The position numbers and the translations under genes are program-made. Positions 1 to 12,100 of a DNA stretch of 64,000 nt are shown here, piece after piece (the first letter of the stretch is position 1; each line of letters begins with the position of its first letter). Source of the stretch: Artemisia argyi (taxonomy: Eukaryota; Streptophyta; Magnoliopsida; Asterales; Asteraceae); the NCBI GenBank assembly GCA_030686995.1, contig CM060697.1, positions 99,462,147 through 99,526,146 of the forward strand. Direction: 5' to 3'. A model generated the notes under the pieces. It ran no database searches. It saw only the letters and a list, made by a program, of their open reading frames with translations, and was not told the DNA's origin.

Positions 1-349
1 GCAATTTTCCCAAAATTGTATGGTACCTCAACTCGCCATATCCTAAAAAGCGAATGAGTTGGCTAGCCCGCAAGATTATGGCTTGTGGTAAAGGCAGTGG
101 AAAAACCATAATTGGTAATCAGCTCACCAAGATGTTGACTATTCCATCAAGAGTTGGCTAGTCCAGAAGCAAACGGCTTTTGGTAAAGACAAATCAAATC
201 CGTTGACAGCTGGTGATTTGCTCAAAATCACACGGTTATCAGGTGTACCACAGTTCTTACATCTGGCTACTCCAGAAGTGATGGCTTTGGTAAAGAGTTT
301 TTCAAATCCATTAAGTTTTTCTCAAAAGATTGCTAGGGACAAGCAATAG
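1..349 (+). pseudogene. Decayed C-terminal coding tail of an LTR retrotransposon
   Basis: The frame ending at the TAG at 347-349 reads into a polypurine tract and an LTR, as expected for the end of a retroelement coding region. It has in-frame stops in its first half, so it is broken. Three related peptide blocks can be seen (LASPQDYGL, then a shifted SPEA-like block, then LATPEVMALVKSF), each about 100 bp apart, which suggests internal repetition of the protein tail. The last stretch ends in SFSQKIARDKQ. The start lies outside the window. I recall similar tails in Asteraceae retroelement predictions but cannot confirm this without a search. No enzyme domain is visible, so lineage is not assigned from this piece. 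Confidence 0.5.
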
Positions 350-364
350 TTTAGTGTGGGGGAT
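350..364 (+). other. Polypurine tract next to the LTR
   Basis: A short tract containing GTGTGGGGGA lies directly between the coding stop and the LTR start at 365. Its position and G-rich composition fit the plus-strand primer site of an LTR retrotransposon, and it shows that the LTR to its right is a 3' LTR in plus orientation. Confidence 0.6.
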
Positions 365-388
365 TGATGAGTGTCTAAATACTCATCA
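365..388. repeat. Inverted repeat at the LTR tip
   Basis: TGATGAGT at 365-372 and ACTCATCA at 381-388 are perfect reverse complements around an 8-base loop. The hairpin sits at the very start of the LTR. Confidence 0.8.
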
Positions 389-996
389 TTTTATACCAAT
401 CTGAACTGCCAAAACATCCAAAAACACTCAAATATGCATCAAATTACTCAAAATATCTTAGAAGTGTGTTTTATATGTTTCAAATGCAAAATAAGCAAAA
501 ACAGATGAAAAACATACGAAGTTTGCATAATTGGCAGTTTCAGTCCCTTAAGTTTCATAAATTGGCAAAACTAGTCCCTGGTTATTCTAAAAACATGAAA
601 AAGTCACCAAAGGTCCTTTTTAATCATAAAGTTACATATTTAGTCCTTTGGTACAAAGTTTCATAAAATTACAAGTTTAACCCTTCAAGAATCAGAAAAT
701 GACAAATTTGGTCCTTGGTTTTGTAAAATTGGAAAATTATGCAAATTTGGTCCTTGTGTTATCTAATATTGCAGGAATGGTCCCTATGATAACTTTTGGA
801 AGCTTGTCACTTAAGGTCCCTCAGCTATGTAGAAATTACATCTTTAGTCCTTGTGATAAATGGGCTGAAAACCAACCGGACCCTTTATTAGTAATAAACC
901 AAATCCAAATCCAACAATCCAAATCCATACAAATCAAAATCCAACCCAGTTACAAAACCACGGGCCCGAAATATAAAGCCCAAAATCCCACCCCGT

Positions 997-1008
997 TATA
1001 AATAAATA
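997..1008 (+). promoter_or_regulatory. Candidate TATA box of the long LTR
   Basis: TATAAATAAATA follows a C-rich stretch (CCACCCCGT) about 630 bp into the LTR. A pyrimidine-rich leader with ATTCTTCTTCCTC follows. This is a plausible LTR promoter in plus orientation; no transcript start can be proven from sequence. Confidence 0.4.
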
Positions 1009-1765
1009 AAACAAACCAAACGTACCCCGTTCCCACATTATTCTTCTTCCTCACCTTTACACCTGTAACTCCACCTCACCATTTCCACCTCACCCACTCC
1101 CTCCACCACCTCTGCCACTACTATCCCCCACAATAAATGCTATTCTCACCATATTTCCCCCCAAAACCACTCTTACCCACGGTATTGCTAAAAACCACCC
1201 CAACTTGCCTCAAAACTTCTAATACTTATCCCTCCACCTCATGCTACTTCCCAAAAATCCTTAATTGCAAAATAACTGCTGCAAGCAGCCTTTCCCACTT
1301 TTCCCGCCAAATCTGTTTTGAAGGCCAAGATTACTTTGACTGATCCAATGGTCAAATTGAGATGTGGGATAGTGTCAGGAAGCTAGTAGGATGGAAACAA
1401 GTCAATAAATACAGAGGAGGAAGCAATGAAGAAGGCATCATAATTTTAATCTAGTTTATGATCACCGTAGCTTAATCAAATTAGTTGTATCATTAGTGTA
1501 CTTTTCAATTTCTGTTTCAAAAGTGTTCATTAACTTTGCTAAAGTGTAATAAACAACTTGGTTCACTCAATTTCAATCTATCTTTTATTTTCAAGTTTAT
1601 TTCAATTCGTGTCATTTACATTTAAAGTCTTTTAATTTCTGTTGATGATTGTTGTTTAGAGGACTATAAATAACACTACTAAGCTCTCAGTAAGCTTTAG
1701 CAAGCTTTTAAGTCATCTTAACAATCAATAATCAATAAAGTAGGAAAATATCAAAAATATAGGAA

Positions 1766-1767
<2 letters not shown>

Positions 1768-1811
<44 letters not shown>
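1768..1811 (+). repeat. Poly(A) run, 44 bases
   Basis: An uninterrupted run of A inside the long LTR. It could be an expanded homopolymer. No target duplication of a poly(A) retroposon was seen around it. Confidence 0.9.
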
Positions 1812-1813
<2 letters not shown>

Positions 1814-4252
1814 AATCTGTTTGTGAAGAAAGCTGGAGCAAGTGTTATTTTGGATGGCCTTGGTTTAGAGCTTTGTGGAAAGCATTTAGGATTGGTAATC
1901 TGATCTTGGTTCTCAGATTTTGGCCCTGATTCAAGTTGTAAGCTATTCTCTTGATTTTTGCCATTATCTGTTCTTGTTCTTATTTCACTGTAATCTTTGG
2001 TGTTTTATTCTTAGTTGGTGTTAGATAGTGATAATCTAGTGTAAGATTGATAACTTATTAGTTGGTATGCATAGTTGCTAGTTGTTTCATATTTTCTGTC
2101 AAAATAGCTTAGTTGTGTTACCTAGGTAATTGTTGTTGAAAGCTGTTTATTTGTGATCAATTAATCTAATAACATCATAAACAAGTGTTAGGATTCAGTC
2201 TCTTGTTATATCTCAGGGTAATACAACACTAATCAAAAAATTACCCTTGCTAAGGTGTGTTTGGATCAAGCTGTTTCACTGGGTATATGCCTGTTATTGC
2301 TGCTAGTATTTGTTGCTGCATGTTAGTTTAAGTTTATTCAACTCATATCAGTCATATTACACAGGCCTTATTAGAGTAAAAGTCAAAATTGTGTGTTATC
2401 TTGTCTAATCTGTAATCTGTTAAGCTGTTTAGTATCATAATCTACATATTAGCTTAGAACTTTGTAACCTAGCTTATTTTTATCATATTATAGCTTAACT
2501 TAACTTAATCAATCAGTAAATTAAGGTCTAAGCTCACATAAGTCAAGATATCAAGTTTCATTAAAAGTCAAAATTTGAAGTTCTCAGATTTTTCAAAAAC
2601 TTTGGAGATTTGTTTAGAATTTAGGAGTAGGATTTAGGACTTGAAACTTGTTTCTAGTTAAAGCCTACCACCTCAACTTTGATTCCACACCATCATTTCA
2701 TTTTTGTGATTTTTACACTGGGCCCCACTCATCCTCAAACTTACTTGCAGGGAAGAAAACTCCCCTGCACCAGCTGACTCAATTCATCATCACCACTTTG
2801 GTGGTGATTTGTGACCACCACAGTGGGCCCCACACTTCCAAATTAGTTTCTCCCAACCCCCTCCTAGTAGGCTTCCAAAGTTGACCTTTTGTTTGACCTG
2901 AAACTCAGTGGACCCCACTTGGATTTGCCCTTGATCTTTGTCCCATTTTCTATCTCAGTCCAAAATAAGCAAGTGCTTATTGTGGCTTATTGGCTTATTC
3001 AGTGTTCCACTTGTGCTTTTTCTAGCTTATATATGTTTAATTAACTAAGTTGAACTGGATTTTACTCTTGTGGACCCCACATAAGTCAGTTTTAGCTTAA
3101 TTGCTTCTTTGGTCAACCATAGTCAACTGTGGAAGTAATAAGCTTCCACAGTGCTTAATAATAAGATATAAAATAGTTGTTTTTATTAAAGTTGTTTATT
3201 TTTATGTATAATTTAGTTTTGTAAAAGAAAAATCCAGAAAAGACAACATAAAAATAAGTGATAGTTTCTATTTAATTTAATTTAATTTTAATTTTCATTT
3301 TTAGATTTTTATTAAGTACCCTACCTTTTTATATTTTTAATAATTTCCTTTTAGGTTAAAGTATTTTTAATAATTTTCTCAGATTTTTATTTTGTAAGCT
3401 AGTATTTATTATAATTTAAATTAGTTTAATTAATAATTAATCAATAATTAAGTTATAAATAGCATAATTAATTTTTATAAGGTAATATCTAGTTTTTATA
3501 TTTTTTGTAGCTTTTATAAGTCATAAAATAGTTTTATAAATTTTTTCATAATTTTCTAATTCATTTTAATATTATTAGCAATTTAAAATAGTTTAATTAG
3601 TTTAATTAATATAAATAGTTTTTAATTAATAAAAAATCCATAAAAAGACAAAAATATTTATTTTTTTTACTTTCTTCAAGTTCATTTTAAGTTTTAGAAA
3701 TTATTTTTACAAGTTTTTAGTTTAATTTGTAGTGTTTATTATTTTTAGTTTTATTTAAATTAGTTTTAATTAAATAGTTAAATAGTTTTTAATTAAATAA
3801 TTAATAATAAATAATAAAATAATCTAAAAATAGTTTTCTTTTTAATTTAATTTTATATTAAGTTTAAGTTTATAGAATTTTCATTTTTAACCCCTGTAGT
3901 TTATTTTTCTTAAAACTCACCTTTTTCTCAGTACACAGTCGCGCCTGATTTTTTAATTTAGTTTACGTTTAAACGTTTTAGATATCTAGCTTTCACGTAA
4001 TCATTCCATTAGCTTAATTAAGTCATTTTACTTTTTGAACCCTAGTTTAATCACACACACACACTTTATTCATATCCCTGTTCATATTCACTCGATCACA
4101 GATTCATTTTTAATAAAACATCGCACACCTCGTTGGGACATTACGATCCGGGAAAACACTGTATTCCACGGAAGCATTTGCCTCAGCTGTTTGACTATTA
4201 TATTTGACCATTCACAAGTTGTTGACCAATAATTATCTGACCATTTGAGGCG

Positions 4253-4644
4253 AATCAGCCGCCTAGTAAAATTAAGAGGGCCGCCCTCCTGAACATTGGA
4301 AAAGTTTTTCTGGATAAAATTTGCCTTTTTTGGTTGGAAATTTGAAATCATATCTTTGTAGTTTAATATAGCATTACCAAAAATGATTTACAAATATATA
4401 TAAAATGTTTATATCATTTTATAAGATGTTATGTCTTAAGACAAAATTTCCTTTGATCATGTAATGCATAAGATGCTTAGTTTATGCATACCTTAAGTGA
4501 TATTAGATGTAGAGGTAAATATTTGTTACCAAATACTTGTTTACGTCTTAATCTTGACAAAATTCGATTTGAGTTTTGTGATTATCAAAACATAGGTTTA
4601 TTGAGAGATATTAATAACATTTTTAAACATTATTTATATCAACA
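4253..4644 (-). repeat. Truncated SIRE-like LTR (minus strand)
   Basis: Reading the minus strand, this LTR starts at 4644 (TGTTGATATAAAT) directly after the polypurine tract at 4645-4663 and continues leftwards until it is cut by the long LTR near 4252. It matches 63700-64000 in order and orientation: shared blocks include GAAATTTGAAATCATAT, the ATGTTTATAT stretch, CCTTTGATCATG and CATACCTTAAGTGAT. It also has one arm of the GC-rich GGGCCGCC repeat near 4274. It is the 3' LTR of the element whose accessory ORFs lie at 5126-13759. Confidence 0.6.
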
Positions 4645-4663
4645 ATCTCCCCCTTTTTGATGA
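4645..4663 (-). other. Polypurine tract of the SIRE-like element
   Basis: On the minus strand this reads TCATCAAAAAGGGGGAGAT immediately before the LTR start TGTTGATA. AAAAGGGGGAGA next to TGTTG is the usual form in SIRE/Maximus-type copia elements. A second similar pyrimidine tract (CTCCCCCTTTTTG) lies at about 4736-4749. Confidence 0.65.
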
Positions 4664-5125
4664 TTACAAAACTTAAACTCATTAACTCAAAAATTAGTTT
4701 TTTTAAACAAGTATTTTAGTGAGTTTATATTTACTTCTCCCCCTTTTTGTAGAATCAAAAAGGTTATGCCGACAATTTTCAAACGTGAAAATTTGACAGG
4801 AAGCTATTTCCCCTTGATGTGTACTCCCCCTCGTTTGGGGGCACCAAGAGAACGAGCTATGGAATGCTTTGCAACACAAAAATATTAGAAGCACAAGTAT
4901 ATTCATGCAAACATATATTAGATGATAAAAAGAAATATGCATGGTTTAAAGAAAGCATTCATATAAAAGAAATGATTGTGTTAAGACACAACATACAAGT
5001 AGCAATAAGGATTACAAGTAGAAAAGCTAGTACACAAATAAACAACTAGGAGAATACATTATCATGCAAAGAGTACATGGTCTTCATGGAGCTTGCAAGC
5101 AAAAGGGTGGTAGAGGCTTTATTTA
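4664..5125 (-). other. 3' non-coding part of the SIRE-like element
   Basis: About 460 bp between the end of the split accessory ORF and the polypurine tract. It contains the second polypurine-like tract and a short CTCCCCCTCGTTTGGGGG inverted stretch near 4824-4841. No gene was seen. Confidence 0.4.
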
Positions 5126-5423
5126 TTAAGCATAGCAAAAGGGTGGTGGAGGAATGGGTGAGAATTGTGGTGGAGGAATGAGTGGAGAGGATGGTGGAGT
5201 TGGTGGTGGTGGTGGGTTGGTAAGCAAATGTTCAATATATGAAAACATATATTGAATTTCATCTCTAAGGCCAAATATGACGGTGCGGTTGTGGATACAA
5301 CAAAGACAAGTATCCCCATGGGATTCAAGTAGCCTCCACGGAACGGGATTGGCAAAGAATGGTGGTGTAATTGGTGGAGATGAAAGATGAGTATCAAGAG
5401 GTGTTATTGGTGAAAGTGAGATG
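5126..5423 (-). pseudogene. 3' half of a retroelement accessory ORF, split by insertion
   Basis: The minus-strand frame entering at 5423 reads ISLSPITPLDTHLSSPP, then a CLCCIHNRTVIFGLRDE block, then a proline-rich end (PPPPPTPPSS) and stops near 5126. Its upstream half is at 12113-12408. When one copy of the GTAAG target duplication is removed, the two halves continue in the same frame, giving about 198 codons. The protein is Pro/Ser-rich with one Cys-rich patch (CLCC). I recall this family as abundant in Asteraceae retroelement annotations, function unknown. The duplicated 5 bp at 5424-5428 marks the insertion edge. Confidence 0.6.
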
Positions 5424-6187
5424 GTAAGTGTAACAATTCGCAATTTCAGGTTAACTTTTATTCCCGAAAATTTCACTATTCACTTTTTACTATTCACTTT
5501 ACTATTCACTTTTTACTATTCATTTTTCACTATTCATCTCAGAAATTTTTATTTCATATTCTCGTAAGTTAAACTATTTTAACGATAATCCGAGAGTTTG
5601 ACGCTCGTCGAATCATTTCTGCAAAAATCACAAAGCCGTGTCCGAGATTTACTTTTAGGTTTAAACGTCCTTCCAGCATCCCGATATGTCCATAAAACAT
5701 TATAAACAATAGAAATATGATTTTCTCTCATTTTAGGACAATTCCAAAAGTTTCGGAATTTTACGTTTTTCAGTTCAGCGTTTTGCGCGAATTACGCGTT
5801 TTAGACCCGTGTTTCCAGTTTTTAGCAGGGTTTTAGCACCCGATAGAACCTACCACTCATTTTATATTTTATTATGGACTATATTGACATGTTTAACAAT
5901 ACTTTTAAGTTTCATATTTTTAGAATACCCAGTTTTACGTTTCGTGGCCTAAAAACTTACGGTTAGCAATTTACGGAGTCAAAACTAGCTACATACTTAG
6001 GATATTATCATCCAAACACCAAGAGTCATCATCTAGTCATCTTATCCCATTCCAAACCGCCATTGTGGGGGGGGAGTCACCATGGGTGGTTAAATCTTGA
6101 CCATTGATCTCTAGGATAGTTACAAGTGTCTTAAACTAACCATGGTTAATTTCTAACCCAATATATGGTTAACTATTTTTCCTACCC

Positions 6188-6195
6188 TATAAATA
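6188..6195 (+). promoter_or_regulatory. Candidate TATA box in the 5' LTR
   Basis: TATAAATA within CCCTATAAATACC, about 760 bp into the LTR; the same box is at 9875-9882 in the 3' LTR. It is a good plant TATA match; the start site is inferred. Confidence 0.5.
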
Positions 6196-7837
6196 CCAAG
6201 CTAAAACACATAGAAAACTTGCACCACACCTTCTTATAACCTTCAAGTCCTAAAACCTAAGGCACTTCTCTTATATTTTGTAAGAAAGTTAACTTGTTTT
6301 TGAAAGAAAACTAGTGTTTGATCTTCAATCTTGGAAATTTTCTAAGAAAAGTTGTTATAACTTTAAAGTCTCCAAAAAGACGTCGTTATAATCTTCAAAT
6401 AGCTTTGGACTTCAAGAAGGCGTCATTATAATCTTCAAATAACCTCGGTTTATCATAGATTGCAAAGGGTGAAGCTTAAGTCTATCAAAGTCCGTACCTT
6501 ACTAGTTACTTACCTTTCTTTTAGAAAGCCTCAAGTTGTAAGCAAACCCTAACATACTTTCTTATCATATTCATGCTATTTATATTTCATTCTTACTATA
6601 TATTGTCTTGTTATTATGTTCATGATGTTTAAAAATGGATAAAACAAGTATTGGTATACATATGTTAACTTATGACAAGCAAACAAGCAAACTAGTGATT
6701 TTTATGGAAAACCACGACCACAATAGTATAACTTTGATATTTGACACTTACTTACTGTTAAAGAGGACTTAACAAGGAAAACATAGCAATTTGAATCACC
6801 CAAAACGAGTACACGAGTCAAAAGTTATGACCATTTGAAGTTAGCGAAACCAAAACGGCAAAACTGCCTAAATAGCATTCTGATCAAACTTTGATTTTGA
6901 AAGTCCCACTTCTGCTCCGATTCATCAAAAAGTTAAAACACGAAAGTTGTCCGGAACGACGTTTTCGTTCAGGAACAAAGAAGCTCGAGCCCTGAAAACG
7001 CTTTCCGAGTGATAATTTCTTCAAATTCTTAACAGCCCATTTTTAGACCAAAGTAACTATATAATGGTTATAATTAGATGAGACCAAGAGGTCTAATGAC
7101 CTAAAGCCAAGACCACAACCATGGCTAAAGCCAAGGTTGAGTCTCAAGACCATGTAAAAATGACCAAGGTCACGGCAAAGCCACGGCTAAAGACCATATA
7201 ACTTTTAAAGATCAAAACTTATATATATGTTATCAAATACTACAATAGTAGGGAGCCTCATGTGAGGAGTTCATTAAGTAAGCCGTCGAGGCGAGTTGTG
7301 GATTTACGAATTAAAGTGTCCTGGTTCCTCGAACGTTTACTCCATGACTTCTGAATTATGTCGGCCCGAACGGTAGTAAGAGATATACAACCTATACATG
7401 TTTCATAAACCATTTATATTCAAAGACTTACACTATATACTAAGTACTACATCATGAACATTATGCAAGGCATATATAGGCAATTCGCCGTATTCTTAGA
7501 CGTTACTCCAAACCTAAGTCGCAACGTTCTATTATAGGCTGTTCTTAGAGACTTTCGCGATTCGACTACCACTTTCATTTCTCATTACATAAGCTTAAGG
7601 TGAGTCATAGCCCCTACTCTTTTTTCATACTTGTTTTAACTCTTGGGGGGGATACATGCTCAACTACTTGCTTACTTGTACAAATACTCTTAAACATTTA
7701 TTCTTGATTATGTTATACTTGATTGGCATTATACTTGATTGTGTTATACATACTTGTTACACTATACTTGCTTAATTTAAATACAAGATTCGTATTTACG
7801 TGCATACATAATACTTTATTCTGTCAGAGAGGTATTG

Positions 7838-7951
7838 GTAGTACTCATGGGAAGATGCCCCCTACCCTTGTGTCTATACTTGACCTTGGATGTCGTAGTA
7901 CTATTTGGGGAGAGGCCCCCGCCCTTGTGTCTATTCTTGACCTTGGGTGAA
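7838..7951 (+). repeat. Imperfect 57-bp tandem pair
   Basis: Two units beginning GTAGTAC and carrying GCCC..CCCTTGTGTCTAT and CTTGACCTTGG in the same order. The same pair is present in the 3' LTR near 11525-11638, so it predates the insertion. Confidence 0.7.
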
Positions 7952-8006
7952 TATAATCTGGTGCATTATGTATACTATCTTTTAGCAGTGGGTTGTGAAC
8001 ACACAG

Positions 8007-8037
8007 GTTACAAGTCTCTTATGGCGGGACTTGTAAC
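8007..8037 (+). promoter_or_regulatory. Conserved stem-loop in LTR
   Basis: GTTACAAGTC (8007-8016) pairs perfectly with GACTTGTAAC (8028-8037) around an 11-base loop. The same structure is at 11694-11724 and, with one base changed, in the LTRs of the element at 20510-29958 (23445-23475 and 29543-29573). Its role is unknown. Confidence 0.65.
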
Positions 8038-8425
8038 TGAGTGGATTCACGATGCCTTTGCTGTGCGAATATTCTTTTGAGACTTTTCAACTGTTTTAAG
8101 ACAAACTCTATGAACTCACCAACCATTGTGTTGACACTTTAGCATGTTTATCTCAGGTTAGTAAGGCGATAGCTAGTGCGAGGAACTTAGAGTCAAGCTG
8201 CATATTCTGAAGACTTACGCTTTTATCATTTACCATTCAAAACATTTTGTATACATTTATGTATCATACTTTGGAATCTCATGTTTGTAACTTTGAATTC
8301 ATTAATCGAATGGTAACTTTTCAAAACGTCTCATTTAGAGTTCGTTTTCTATAACTTGTACTTTGTATTATGAAGTAGCACCCCTATGACACAGTCTTCC
8401 GCTGCGGTATTTTGGGGTTGTTACA

Positions 8426-9111
8426 GATTGGTACCAGAGCCTTGGTTATAGAGAACTAGGTTGCATTTAGTGCCTAGACTATAACTGCTATATACGTTAG
8501 GACACTCCTCTTTATTTGCCTTACACAGACTACATACGCATACGCTTCTTGGTAGTTGTTGGTTTAGTTCCACGCTGTTAGATGATGTGACTCTAGTATT
8601 ATAAGGAGCCCCAGAGATTAGCCGAGTCATTAAAAACATGGAGCTCAGTAATAACTAATTATTTAACTTGATCTTGTGACAGTTCTTGTTTGATTAGACA
8701 CAAGATTTGAGTTAAATAATATTATTGCTTAGCTTTAGGGATTTGATGGCTTGATTATCTTACTATCGGCCTCAGAAGGCGGATTTTGTGTCGGAAATTC
8801 TTCAAGTAGGATGTTTTAGAATCTCCTTATTTAAATGGATTGGGACGCCTCTTCAGTTAAATAAAGAAATTGTAAATCACCGAACCATAATTTTATGAGA
8901 CCTTACTTACATAAATTTGGACGCTTCTTTATGTAAGTAATGTGTTATAAATAAGTGGGCTTAATTGTAGCCGATACAACTCCTTAACCAGAACCTTAGA
9001 CGAATCAGAGTGAACACCACTATATTGGAAATTCCGAATTCTTTTAGACACATCGTAAGTAGTTAACATCAACTAAACTTCGGGACGAAGTTCTCCTTAA
9101 GGGGTACAGAC
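8426..9111 (+). other. Non-coding interior of the LARD-like element
   Basis: 686 bp holding the primer binding site, no ORF longer than about 70 codons in sense, and the polypurine tract TTAAGGGG at about 9098-9104 before the 3' LTR. A stretch with CGGGACGAAGTTC near 9081-9093 is the typical 3' end of chromovirus internal regions. Confidence 0.75.
8429..8440 (+). other. Primer binding site (initiator Met tRNA type)
   Basis: TGGTACCAGAGC lies four bases after the 5' LTR and differs by one base from the usual plant initiator-Met PBS TGGTATCAGAGC. It fixes plus orientation. Confidence 0.8.
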
Positions 9112-12100
9112 TGTAACAATTCGCAATTTCAGGTTAACTTTTATTCCCGAAAATTTCACTATTCACTTTTTTACTATTCACTTTACTATTCACTTTTTAC
9201 TATTCATTTTTCACTATTCATCTCAGAAATTTTTATTTCATATTCTCGTAAGTTAAACTATTTTAACGATAATCCGAGAGTTTGACGCTCGTCGAATCAT
9301 TTCTGCAAAAATCACAAAGCCGTGTCCGAGATTTACTTTTAGGTTTAAACGTCCTTCCAGCATCCCGATATGTCCATAAAACATTATAAACAATAGAAAT
9401 ATGATTTTCTCTCATTTTAGGACAATTCCAAAAGTTTCGGAATTTTACGTTTTTCAGTTCAGCGTTTTGCGCGAATTACGCGTTTTAGACCCGTGTTTCC
9501 AGTTTTTAGCAGGGTTTTAGCACCCGATAGAACCTACCACTCATTTTATATTTTATTATGGACTATATTGACATGTTTAACAATACTTTTAAGTTTCATA
9601 TTTTTAGAATACCCAGTTTTACGTTTCGTGGCCTAAAAACTTACGGTTAGCAATTTACGGAGTCAAAACTAGCTACATACTTAGGATATTATCATCCAAA
9701 CACCAAGAGTCATCATCTAGTCATCTTATCCCATTCCAAACCGCCATTGTGGGGGGGGGGGAGTCACCATGGGTGGTTAAATCTTGACCATTGATCTCTA
9801 GGATAGTTACAAGTGTCTTAAACTAACCATGGTTAATTTCTAACCCAATATATGGTTAACTATTTTTCCTACCCTATAAATACCAAGCTAAAACACATAG
9901 AAAACTTGCACCACACCTTCTTATAACCTTCAAGTCCTAAAACCTAAGGCACTTCTCTTATATTTTGTAAGAAAGTTAACTAGTTTTTGAAAGAAAACTA
10001 GTGTTTGATCTTCAATCTTGGAAATTTTCTAAGAAAAGTTGTTATAACTTTAAAGTCTCCAAAAAGACGTCGTTATAATCTTCAAATAGCTTTGGACTTC
10101 AAGAAGGCATCGTTATAATCTTCAAATAACCTCGGTTTATCATAGATTGCAAAGGGTGAAGCTTAAGTCTATCAAAGTCCGTACCTTACTAGTTACTTAC
10201 CTTTCTTTTAGAAAGCCTCAAGTTGTAAGCAAACCCTAACATACTTTCTTATCATATTCATGCTATTTATATTTCATTCTTACTATATATTGTCTTGTTA
10301 TTATGTTCATGATGTTTAAAAATGGATAAAACAAGTATTGGTATACATATGTTAACTTATGACAAGCAAACAAGCAAACTAGTGATTTTTATGGAAAACC
10401 ACGACCACAATAGTATAACTTTGATATTTGACACTTAATTACTGTTAAATAGGACTTAACAAGGAAAACATAGCAATTTGAATCACCCAAAACGAGTACA
10501 CGAGTCAAAAGTTATGACCATTTGAAGTTAGCGAAACCAAAACGGCAAAACTGCCTAAATAGCATTCTGATCAAATTTTGATTTTGAAAGTCCCACTTCT
10601 GCTCCGATTCATCAAAAAGTTAAAACACGAAAGTTGTCCGGAACGACGTTTTCGTTCAGGACTAAAGAAGCTCGAGCCCTGAAAACGCTTTCCGAGTGAT
10701 AATTTCTTCAAATTCTTAACAGCCCATTTTTAGACCAAAGTAACTATATAATGGTTATAATTAGATGAGACCAAGAGGTCTAATGACCTAAAGCCAAGAC
10801 CACAACCATGGCTAAAGCCAAGGTTGAGTCTCAAGACCATGTAAAAATGACCAAGGTCACGGCAAAGCCACGGCTAAAGACCATATAACTTTTAAAGATC
10901 AAAACTTATATATATGTTATCAAATACTACAATAGTAGGGAGCCTCATGTGAGGAGTTCATTAAGTAAGCCGTCGAGGCGAGTTGTGGATTTACGAATTA
11001 AAGTGTCCTGGCTCCTCGAACGTTTACTCCATGACTTCTGAATTATGTCGGCCCGAACAGTAGTAAGAGATATACAACCTATACATGTTTCATAAACCAT
11101 TTATATTCAAAGACTTACACTATATACTAAGTACTACATCATGAACATTATGCAAGGCATATATAGGCAATTCGCCGTATTCTTAGACGTTACTCCAAAC
11201 CTAAGTCGCAACGTTCTATTATAGGCTGTTCTTAGAGACTTTCGCGATTCGACTACCACTTTCATTTCTCATTACATAAGCTTAAGGTGAGTCATAGCCC
11301 CTACTCTTTTTTCATACTTGTTTTAACTCTTGGGGGGGATACATGCTCAACTACTTGCTTACTTGTACAAATACTCTTAAACATTTATTCTTGATTATGT
11401 TATACTTGATTGGCATTATACTTGATTGCGTTATACATACTTGTTACACTATACTTGCTTAATTTAAATACAAGATTCGTATTTACGTGCATACATAATA
11501 CTTTATTCTGTCAGAGAGGTATTGGTAGTACTCATGGGAAGATGCCCCCTACCCTTGTGTCTATACTTGACCTTGGATGTCGTAGTACTATTTGGGGAGA
11601 GGCCCCCGCCCTTGTGTCTATTCTTGACCTTGGGTGAATATAATCTGGTGCATTATGTATACTATCTTTTAGCAGTGGGTTGTGAACACACAGGTTACAA
11701 GTCTCTTATGGCGGGACTTGTAACTGAGTGGATTCACGATGCCTTTGCTGTGCGAATATTCTTTTGAGACTTTTCAACTGTTTTAAGACAAACTCTATGA
11801 ACTCACCAACCATTGTGTTGACACTTTAGCATGTTTATCTCAGGTTAGTAAGGCGATAGCTAGTGCGAGGAACTTAGAGTCAAGCTGCATATTCTGAAGA
11901 CTTACGCTTTTATCATTTACCATTCAAAACATTTTGTATACATTTATGTATCATACTTTGGAATCTCATGTTTGTAACTTTGAATTCATTAATCGAATGG
12001 TAACTTTTCAAAACGTCTCATTTAGAGTTCGTTTTCTATAACTTGTACTTTGTATTATGAAGTAGCACCCCTATGACACAGTCTTCCGCTGCGGTATTTT

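Larger units (their letters stand above)
365..4252 (+). repeat. Very long 3' LTR (about 3.9 kb) of a plus-strand element
   Basis: The block begins with TGATGAG right after a polypurine tract and appears to end near GGCGAATCA, where sequence related to another LTR resumes. It holds a TATA box at 997-1008, a 44-base A run at 1768-1811, a very AT-rich stretch at roughly 3140-3900, and no convincing ORF. A 3.9-kb LTR with a TGATG start fits the Tat/Ogre side of Ty3/gypsy. That is inference from size and termini, because no pol domain is in the window. The left end is well supported. The right end is inferred from where similarity to the 63700-64000 LTR starts (about 4256) and could be off by some bases. 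Confidence 0.5.
5429..8425 (+). repeat. 5' LTR of the LARD-like element
   Basis: 2997 bp, TG..CA ends. It contains a TATA box at 6188-6195, an imperfect 57-bp tandem pair at 7838-7951, and the conserved stem-loop block at about 7985-8160. ORFs of 75-81 codons inside it are identical in both LTRs and have no recognisable domain, so they are not called as genes. Confidence 0.9.

Noticed and set aside
1768..1811. Poly(A) run as the tail of a processed retrogene
   Set aside because: No ORF or target duplication upstream; it lies within a long LTR and looks like a homopolymer expansion.
7723..8080. ORFs of 75 and 81 codons, repeated at 11410-11767
   Set aside because: They lie within the LTR and are duplicated only because the LTR is. 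There is no domain, and the frame overlaps a tandem repeat and the conserved stem-loop.
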